From positions 1 to 5,037 of the forward strand of contig JBGTKH010000473.1 of assembly GCA_041744735.1 (NCBI GenBank): 5,037 nt of DNA. Direction: 5' to 3'. Made by a program: the position numbers and the translations under genes. This document shows positions 1-3,700 of the stretch, one piece after another (the stretch's first letter is position 1; the number at the start of each line of letters is the position of its first letter). Below the pieces are notes generated by a model that made no database searches, had not been told where the DNA came from, and saw only the letters and a program-made list of their open reading frames with translations. The stretch is from JBGTKH01 sp041744735 (GTDB lineage Bacteria; Planctomycetota; Planctomycetia; Pirellulales; Pirellulaceae).

Positions 1-50
1 TTTTGCCGGCGAAAACGTGACTTGAAAACACCAACCATGTACCGGCAAAA
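1..50. repeat. Spaced inverted repeat at window edge
   Basis: Arms TTTTGCCGG (1-9) and CCGGCAAAA (42-50) are perfect reverse complements separated by 32 bases. The left arm may continue beyond the window. It could be the end of a terminator-like or repeat structure belonging to a gene to the left. The long loop makes a simple intrinsic terminator unlikely. Nothing coding is seen in 1-141. Confidence 0.4.
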
Positions 51-141
51 TTGAATTCTGTACGTCTGAGCCCAAACGGAATCAATGCGATCCGTCAAGT
101 GGGCAGGTGAAAGCAGGTGCGGCGAAACCGCAAGCGCAAAG

Positions 142-173
142 AAAAAGGTCCGCCGAAAAATGGCGGACCTTTT
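142..173 (-). terminator. Intrinsic terminator of csrA
   Basis: Arms 143-154 and 162-173 pair perfectly over 12 bp (GGTCCGCC core) around the 7-base loop 155-161. Read on the minus strand the right-hand side of the stem runs into CCTTTTTCTTTG, giving the U-rich tail of a factor-independent terminator. It starts 25 bases after the csrA stop codon, so it fits as the end of a monocistronic csrA transcript. The A/T-flanked stem could also work weakly for transcription coming from the left. Confidence 0.85.
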
Positions 174-197
174 GAATCTGTCAATCAAGTCGCTCGT

Positions 198-416
198 TCA
201 TTCGCTGGTCGTTCCCGAGGGGTCGGCTTCGCTGGCGTTCCGCTGAGCCAACTCATTGCGTTTGATGGCATCGTAAACCTCGCGGCGATGTACGGGGACT
301 TCTTTCGGAGCCTCGACGCCCAGCCGCACTTTGTCTCCGCGAATTTCGACGACGACGATCGTAATGTCGTTGTTGATGACAATACTCTCGTTCTTTTTGC
401 GGGATAGAACTAACAT
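198..416 (-). CDS. csrA: Carbon storage regulator CsrA (RsmA family RNA-binding protein)
   Basis: A 72-residue protein that aligns along its length with CsrA/RsmA, a homodimeric post-transcriptional regulator that binds GGA motifs in hairpin loops of mRNA leaders and blocks or changes translation and stability. Visible family features are the MLVLSR start (R6), the beta strands at about 10-35 with RLGVEAPKEV (31-40), and VHRREVY (42-48), which includes R44, the residue known in E. coli CsrA to contact RNA. The C-terminal tail after about residue 56 is polar and probably disordered. The start at 416 is fixed by the family N-terminus and by AAAGGA just upstream. It stands alone, divergent from the complex I genes, with its own terminator. 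In many bacteria csrA lies near flagellar genes (fliW, flgL); none is visible here. The leader has GGA motifs that suggest self-regulation (inference). Identity is very secure. Confidence 0.96.
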   Translation of the reverse strand: MLVLSRKKNESIVINNDITIVVVEIRGDKVRLGVEAPKEVPVHRREVYDAIKRNELAQRNASEADPSGTTSE

Positions 417-423
417 GGTCCAT

Positions 424-430
424 TCCTTTG
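424..430 (-). promoter_or_regulatory. csrA ribosome binding site with overlapping GGA motif
   Basis: On the minus strand the leader reads CAAAGGAATGGACC followed by the ATG at 416-414. AAAGGA is a good Shine-Dalgarno sequence about 7-8 bases from the start. It contains a GGA triplet, and a second GGA lies between it and the start codon (421-419). CsrA bound here would compete with the ribosome; that binding is inferred. Confidence 0.7.
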
Positions 431-442
431 TGTCGCTGCTCT

Positions 443-463
443 GGTCATCCTCTCCAGATGACC
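443..463 (-). promoter_or_regulatory. csrA leader hairpin with GGA loop (candidate CsrA site)
   Basis: Arms GGTCATC (443-449) and GATGACC (457-463) are perfect 7-bp complements around a 7-base loop. On the csrA-sense (minus) strand the loop reads UGGAGAG, exposing GGA, and a second GGA runs from the loop into the stem as AGGAUG. CsrA of other bacteria prefers GGA in hairpin loops (consensus around ARGGAUG). The hairpin lies about 27-47 bases upstream of the csrA start. Whether it is transcribed depends on a csrA promoter further right, and I found no convincing one. Confidence 0.5.
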
Positions 464-832
464 GACAAACGGGAGAAACGTCGGGAACTACCGCCGCGCT
501 CCCTGGCTCTGGTATTCTCGGCTACGGCAATGTGCCGCAACCATTACGCGCTGTCGCGAATCCTTTTCCTTCCTTTCACTCTACGTGCTGCATAGGAAGA
601 GTCAAGCAATGCTCGCCCGCCGCCCAAGAAATAACAAGGAATTTTCAGCGGCATTGGCATACGATTCGTACATCCGCGCTACTTTACGTCTCTTTAGCAG
701 TCGCTCCGAGGCCGTTCTGGTTGGCTGGATTCGTTCCGCAACCTTCACTGTGTAAGTAAGTTAAGGCGACTGGTCTGTGCAACTTTCGCTACTCCACCTC
801 GGCAGCCTCGCGGACTTCGCAAACGACAAAAT

Positions 833-859
833 TTGACACCGGATACATTTATATAAATG
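833..859 (+). promoter_or_regulatory. AT-rich palindrome with nearby TTGACA (weak promoter or operator candidate)
   Basis: CATTTATATAAATG (846-859) is a perfect 14-bp palindrome in otherwise GC-rich DNA. A consensus TTGACA lies at 833-838. The gap from it to TATAAA (852-857) is only 13 bases, too short for a normal sigma70 promoter, and the hexamer at 17 bases is a poor match. It may be a protein-binding site or a promoter of another type. No gene follows closely on either strand. Confidence 0.25.
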
Positions 860-1025
860 CTAGCACGACGGGCGGTTCCGGCGAGACCCCAACAAGAGCT
901 AGACACTACCCCCAAGAACAATGCCGAGCGATGACGTACGCCGGTGGGCATTTGCGGGCCAGTTTGAACCCGGGCTGCGAGCGTACGGAAATAATCAGTA
1001 ATCGCTCTCGTAACAAACGTCGAGC

Positions 1026-1157
1026 GACGAGACACTGCGACTACGCGAAGTGTCCTCGTCCATCGTTTCCTCGATGGGTGAATGCGTTGGCAACCCAGCA
1101 CCTCCTGTGCAGCCGCGTCGCGTCTGACGATGCGCTGCACTTCCTTCTTGCACCGCG
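1026..1157 (-). ncRNA. Hairpin cluster; candidate structured RNA with GGA loops
   Basis: Four dyads lie side by side. One pairs 1026-1036 with 1049-1060 (11 bp with one bulged base) and extends inward as GCG/CGC. The second pairs 1060-1065 with 1072-1077. The third pairs 1098-1101 with 1107-1110. The fourth pairs 1136-1139 with 1149-1152, extended past a 1x1 mismatch by 1132-1134/1154-1156. On the minus strand the loops of the last three read AGGAAA, AGGAG and AGAAGGAAG, so each shows GGA, as in CsrB/RsmZ-type RNAs that soak up CsrA. No minus-strand promoter or good U-rich terminator is visible, and the 4-bp stems could arise by chance. The existence of an RNA gene is therefore speculative. 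Confidence 0.22.
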
Positions 1158-1210
1158 CGCGACGTGCAATCCACGCCGTGTGACGCCGCCTAGCGCGAAT
1201 CGACATGCTC

Positions 1211-1233
1211 CGCGACCCTCGCTTGCGGTCGCG
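1211..1233. repeat. Dyad overlapping the -35 region of the nuo promoter
   Basis: CGCGACC (1211-1217) and GGTCGCG (1227-1233) form a perfect 7-bp inverted repeat with a 9-base spacer. Its right half overlaps the proposed -35 hexamer (1223-1228). That position suits a repressor or activator operator. No U-rich tail follows on either strand, so a terminator role is unlikely. Confidence 0.4.
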
Positions 1234-1250
1234 CGTCGGCTGTCTATAAT
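1223..1250 (+). promoter_or_regulatory. Sigma70-type promoter for nuoI and following genes
   Basis: A perfect -10 box TATAAT lies at 1245-1250 and TTGCGG (1223-1228) sits 16 bases upstream as a partial -35. Transcription would start near 1257, giving a leader of about 70 bases before the nuoI start at 1326. The leader contains the 10-bp palindrome AATCCGGATT at 1267-1276, which might be an operator. This is the best promoter in the window. Confidence 0.65.
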
Positions 1251-1313
1251 TCAGGCAGTCGGCGCAAATCCGGATTGAATCAACGCAGGCTCCTTGGCGT
1301 GTGCACCGCAGAC

Positions 1314-1317
1314 AGGA
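1314..1317 (+). promoter_or_regulatory. nuoI ribosome binding site
   Basis: AGGA lies 8 bases before the ATG at 1326. It decides the start, because an in-frame TTG at 1275 would add 17 residues that are not family-like and lies close to the predicted transcription start. Confidence 0.6.
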
Positions 1318-1325
1318 CCGGAATC

Positions 1326-1853
1326 ATGTTGGATTGGGCACGTAACATTTGGCGCGCTGTTTATACCGTCGCCAAGGGGATGTGGGTGACGTTGCGATAC
1401 TGGTTGATCACCTACAAAGTAGATCGTGGCACGTTCACGGAACGGTTTGAGTATCCGGAAAAACCAGTCCCTGTCGCGGCCCGCTACCGCGGATTTCATC
1501 GTTACGATCTGACGACCTGCATCTCGTGCGACCAATGTGCGAAAGCTTGCCCGGTCGATTGCATCTACATCGGCAAGGAGCGCGTGGAAAACGGAAAAGG
1601 TTTTCGCATCACCGGATTCGCAATCGATTATTCGAAGTGCATGTTCTGTGCACTGTGCGTTGAGCCATGCCCGGTCGATTGCATTTTCATGGGCGCGACG
1701 CACGATCTGAGTTGCTACAGCAGAGACGGATGCATCGTCGATTTTTCGCGAATGCCGGTCGAAGTGGCCTGGGGACGAGCGACGTTGAATCCAACCGCCG
1801 TCGCCGAGTCGAAAGTCATTGCGCAACCGGTCCATGGCGGACCAAATCAGTAA
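1326..1853 (+). CDS. nuoI: NADH-quinone oxidoreductase subunit I (NuoI), 2x[4Fe-4S]
   Basis: A 175-residue ferredoxin-like subunit of complex I (E. coli NuoI is about 180). It holds the two 4Fe-4S clusters N6a and N6b that pass electrons from the NADH arm to NuoB and quinone. Cluster motifs are plain: C65-x2-C68-x2-C71-x3-C75-P and C105-x2-C108-x2-C111-x3-C115-P, each followed by VDCI. The N-terminal stretch of about residues 5-30 (aromatic, Trp-rich, few charges) matches the family's amphipathic helix that lies on the membrane. A further 60 residues after the second motif (to 175) are typical for the family. It is the first gene behind the promoter at 1223-1250, and the next gene starts 29 bases after its stop. 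Being first and upstream of nuoA is unusual, since NuoI is normally encoded between nuoH and nuoJ. Identity is secure from the motifs and the neighbouring nuo genes, though a general 2x4Fe-4S ferredoxin is the fallback. Confidence 0.94.
   Translation: MLDWARNIWRAVYTVAKGMWVTLRYWLITYKVDRGTFTERFEYPEKPVPVAARYRGFHRYDLTTCISCDQCAKACPVDCIYIGKERVENGKGFRITGFAIDYSKCMFCALCVEPCPVDCIFMGATHDLSCYSRDGCIVDFSRMPVEVAWGRATLNPTAVAESKVIAQPVHGGPNQ
1548..1684 (+). repeat. 17-bp direct repeat at the two CPVDC motifs of nuoI
   Basis: TGCCCGGTCGATTGCAT occurs at 1548-1564 and again at 1668-1684, exactly 120 bases apart and in the same frame. It encodes CPVDCI after each cluster motif. The protein repeat is the known internal duplication of 2x4Fe-4S ferredoxins; identical codons across 17 bases are more than the protein requires. 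Confidence 0.9.
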
Positions 1854-1882
1854 CTTGAAACCAGCTTCACGAGTGTGCCATC

Positions 1883-2356
1883 ATGCCGGTCGAGGCCTAC
1901 AAACCCACGAAGTTGTTCACCATCGAGGAAGCCAATGCGATGCTGCCTCTGGTCCGGGCCATTACACGAGACCTGGCCCGGCTATCGCGCGAGGTGATCG
2001 ATCGCCGGCAACGCCTGGACAGCCTGACCTATGGCCGCGACATGGCTTCGGGCGACCCTTACGACGACGAATTGGCCCAAATCGAAGAGGAATTGGAGAA
2101 AGACGCCCGACAATTGCAGGCCTACGTCGATGAGTTACGGCAATTGGGCGTCGAGCCGAAGAGCGGCCCGGAGGGGCTCGTCGATTTTCCCGCCATCGTC
2201 GATGGGCGGCTGGTGTTTCTGTGCTGGCGGCTGGGCGAACCGGAAGTTCTCCACTGGCACGATTTGGAGGCGGGCTTTGCGGGCCGACAACCACTGACGG
2301 TCGGCAGCATGGCGGATGACCTGCTCGGCGATAGCGGCGACGCGTTCAATTCGTAG
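1883..2356 (+). CDS. DUF2203 family protein, function unknown
   Basis: A 157-residue cytosolic protein that I recognise as DUF2203. The N-terminal part (11-26, LFTIEEANAMLPLVRA) has the family's FT-x-EEAN-x-x-LP opening. It is followed by long charged helices (about 27-48 and 62-88) likely to form a helical hairpin or coiled coil. The conserved C-terminal part has GLVDFP (98-103), LCWRLGEPE (113-121), WHDLEAGFAGRQP (125-137). No catalytic residue set, signal peptide or membrane segment is seen, and the family has no established biochemical role that I know of. The last 20 residues look variable. The ATG fits the family N-terminus, but there is no clear Shine-Dalgarno sequence before it. It starts 29 bases after nuoI and is probably on the same transcript; placement inside a complex I cluster hints at a link with assembly or regulation, but this is only inference from position. 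Confidence 0.85.
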   Translation: MPVEAYKPTKLFTIEEANAMLPLVRAITRDLARLSREVIDRRQRLDSLTYGRDMASGDPYDDELAQIEEELEKDARQLQAYVDELRQLGVEPKSGPEGLVDFPAIVDGRLVFLCWRLGEPEVLHWHDLEAGFAGRQPLTVGSMADDLLGDSGDAFNS

Positions 2357-2375
2357 AGTTCGCCCGGCGCTATAC

Positions 2376-2403
2376 TTGCAAAGCTGCCGGTCGCGTTTAA
2401 AAT
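2376..2403 (+). promoter_or_regulatory. Possible internal promoter before nuoA
   Basis: TTGCAA (2376-2381) and TAAAAT (2398-2403) are 16 bases apart and match the sigma70 consensus at 4 and 5 of 6 positions. They lie in the 107-base gap between the DUF2203 gene and nuoA, the longest gap among these genes. TATACT (2371-2376) just upstream is another -10-like word but lacks a partner. If active, nuoA-nuoC-nuoD could be transcribed separately from nuoI. Confidence 0.4.
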
Positions 2404-2463
2404 GCCCGGTTTACGTGATTGGCGGTTGATCGTCCTCTACCTCTACTCGTACAGGCGCACGCT

Positions 2464-3099
2464 ATGTCTGCCTCGCTCGGCATTGTCGCTTATCTGGCGT
2501 TGTTTACGAGCGTCGGGTTGCTGTTCATTTTTGTGAACTTGCTGGTGGGCCGCTTCCTGCGGCCGGCCGATCCACACGCCGAAAAGCTCGAAATCTACGA
2601 ATGCGGCGAGCCAACGATCGGTTCCAGCTTCGTGCAATTTGATTTGCGTTTTTACGTCGTCGCGCTGCTGTTCATCATCTTTGACGTGGAAGTAGCGTTC
2701 TTCTTTCCCTGGGCGACGGTATTCGGGAAGTCAACGCAACTAATGCAATTGGGCGCGGTTACTGCGACTGCGGACGGTTCGACTGGACTGACGCCCGAGT
2801 CGAAGGCGTTGTATCAGAAGGCGTTGTATCAAGAGTTGGGCGTGCGTAATCCGGCCGTTCCAAAGGCGGTGGCGGGCAAGTCCGCGGATGATGTGGTTCA
2901 CGAAGGTGCTAGGAAATTGGCCTGGATCGCGATGATCGACATCGGTGTGTTTTTCGCAGTGTTGATGGTTGGTTTCGCCTACGTGTGGAAGCGCGGCGAC
3001 TTGGATTGGGTGCGGGCCATCGGCGGAGAGCGAGCCGCCGCCGCAGAACGTGTTCGCCGTGGACAACCCGCCATCCGCGAGCCCGTCTTGTCGGCATAG
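2464..3099 (+). CDS. nuoA: NADH-quinone oxidoreductase subunit A (NuoA) with enlarged TM2-TM3 loop
   Basis: A 211-residue inner-membrane subunit of complex I, found near the junction of the peripheral and membrane arms by the quinone channel. Three hydrophobic segments are visible: about 6-28, 62-84 and 143-165. Family motifs are YECGEP (45-50), FVQFDLRFYVVALLFIIFD (56-74), VE (75-76) and FFFPWA (79-84), then the third segment ending in YVWKRGDLDW (163-172). The acidic D74 and E76 sit in the family's FDVE position. NuoA is usually about 115-150 residues. The excess here is mostly residues 87-140, a polar linker between TM2 and TM3, plus a charged tail of about 35 residues. The linker has KALYQ twice in tandem. 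ATG 2464 is chosen over an in-frame TTG at 2419 because the family starts just before TM1; AGG at 2451-2453 is a weak ribosome site. The next gene is nuoC, 65 bases on, with no nuoB between. Confidence 0.92.
   Translation: MSASLGIVAYLALFTSVGLLFIFVNLLVGRFLRPADPHAEKLEIYECGEPTIGSSFVQFDLRFYVVALLFIIFDVEVAFFFPWATVFGKSTQLMQLGAVTATADGSTGLTPESKALYQKALYQELGVRNPAVPKAVAGKSADDVVHEGARKLAWIAMIDIGVFFAVLMVGFAYVWKRGDLDWVRAIGGERAAAAERVRRGQPAIREPVLSA
2802..2831 (+). repeat. Perfect 15-bp in-frame tandem duplication in nuoA
   Basis: GAAGGCGTTGTATCA at 2802-2816 is repeated without change at 2817-2831. Being a multiple of three it keeps the frame and doubles KALYQ (residues 114-118 and 119-123). It lies in the extra linker of NuoA, which suggests recent slippage in a region that tolerates length change. 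Confidence 0.92.
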
Positions 3100-3164
3100 T
3101 TTTGCATCATTCCGCTCGAGCTGACTGCCCCTCTGCTTCACAACCAGACAAGTTGAATCAAGAC

Positions 3165-3695
3165 ATGGCTGGCAACAGTTTTCTGGATCGACTGAAGAGC
3201 AAATTCGGCGACGCAATCACCGGTGCGAATACCGAGGCGCTCGATCCCTGGATCGAGGTCGCGCCTGATCGTTTGGTCGACGTGTGCCGGTTTCTGAAGT
3301 CCGATCCCGATCTGCAGTTCGACATGCTCAACTGCATTTCGGGGGTCGATTACTTCGAGCCCGATCCGAAGAAGGCGGCGAAGACGGGCTGGGAGCCGCA
3401 CTTGGAAGTGGTCTATCATCTTTCGAGTATTTCAAAGAAGCACAGCTTGGTGTTGAAAGTGATGCTGCCGAGGTGGAAGGACGGCGTCGAGGGAGAGCTG
3501 CCGGAAGTTCCCAGTGTCGCGGGCGTGTGGCGCACGGCCGATTGGCACGAACGCGAGGTCTACGATCTTTCCGGTGTGAACTTCACGGGCCATCCAGATT
3601 TGCGGCGCATCTTGTGTCCCGAGGACTGGGTCGGTTATCCCTTGCGAAGAGATTATGAGATGCCGTTGGAATATCACGGGATTAGGGGGCGTTAA
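3165..3695 (+). CDS. nuoC: NADH-quinone oxidoreductase subunit C (NuoC)
   Basis: A 176-residue soluble subunit of the complex I peripheral arm (30-kDa subunit family), which packs against NuoD and NuoI and carries no cofactor. The family signature is clear in the C-terminal third: WHEREVYDLSGVNFTGHPDL (127-146), RRIL (147-150), EDWVGYPLRRDYEMP (153-167). Before it is the usual alpha/beta domain, with LNCISGVDYF (55-64) and the strands HLEVVYHLSS (79-88) and HSLVLKVMLP (93-102). A charged insert, PDPKKAAKTGWEP (66-78), lies between the first two strands. NuoC is not fused to NuoD, unlike E. coli NuoCD. ATG 3165 gives a normal NuoC length; the longer frame from 2985 would overlap nuoA and is not homologous. 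There is no good Shine-Dalgarno sequence before this start. The stop is 5 bases before nuoD, so the two are surely co-transcribed. Confidence 0.94.
   Translation: MAGNSFLDRLKSKFGDAITGANTEALDPWIEVAPDRLVDVCRFLKSDPDLQFDMLNCISGVDYFEPDPKKAAKTGWEPHLEVVYHLSSISKKHSLVLKVMLPRWKDGVEGELPEVPSVAGVWRTADWHEREVYDLSGVNFTGHPDLRRILCPEDWVGYPLRRDYEMPLEYHGIRGR
3684..3689 (+). promoter_or_regulatory. nuoD ribosome binding site inside the nuoC end
   Basis: AGGGGG lies in the last codons of nuoC, 11 bases before the nuoD ATG at 3701. It is one of the stronger sites among the rightward genes and fits coupled translation of nuoC and nuoD. Confidence 0.5.
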
Positions 3696-3700
3696 GAACG

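Larger units (their letters stand above)
464..1210. other. Intergenic region without a credible gene
   Basis: About 750 bases between the csrA leader and the promoter of the nuo genes. Open frames exist on both strands (for example 745-1206 minus and 931-1278 plus), but their products are rich in Arg, Ser and Thr, have no recognisable domain, overlap each other, and start without a ribosome binding site. I saw no tRNA-like T-loop motif, rRNA fragment, CRISPR pattern or transposase. What it does hold is a small dyad at 525-537, a pyrimidine run at about 561-576 (purine-rich on the csrA strand, with three GGA triplets), an AT-rich palindrome (846-859) and a hairpin cluster (1026-1157). Confidence 0.6.

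Noticed and set aside
512..540. TTGCGG and GAATAC as a csrA promoter on the minus strand
   Set aside because: Spacing is 17 bases, but the -10 hexamer matches the consensus at only 2 of 6 positions.
331..759. Open frame of 142 codons on the plus strand
   Set aside because: It overlaps csrA antisense at its start, has no recognisable domain and no ribosome binding site, and its composition looks like translated non-coding DNA.
745..1206. Open frame of 153 codons on the minus strand
   Set aside because: The product is Arg-rich and low in hydrophobic core, with no known motif. It overlaps another open frame (931-1278, plus) of equal quality, as expected for GC-rich non-coding DNA.
1243..1267. 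Minus-strand promoter (TATAGA) that could drive an RNA over the hairpin cluster
   Set aside because: No acceptable -35 hexamer lies at 15-19 bases; the only TTG-type word is 13 bases away.
931..1278. Open frame of 115 codons on the plus strand
   Set aside because: It runs straight through the nuoI promoter and past its -10 box, and the product shows no family features.
1275..1325. Upstream TTG start for nuoI
   Set aside because: The extra 17 residues are not family-like, and ATG 1326 has AGGA at the right distance.
2419..2463. Upstream TTG start for nuoA
   Set aside because: It would add 15 residues before the normal NuoA N-terminus; ATG 2464 puts TM1 at the usual place.
2985..3164. Upstream extension of nuoC overlapping nuoA
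   Set aside because: The added residues are Arg-rich frame-shifted nuoA sequence; family-like NuoC sequence begins after ATG 3165.
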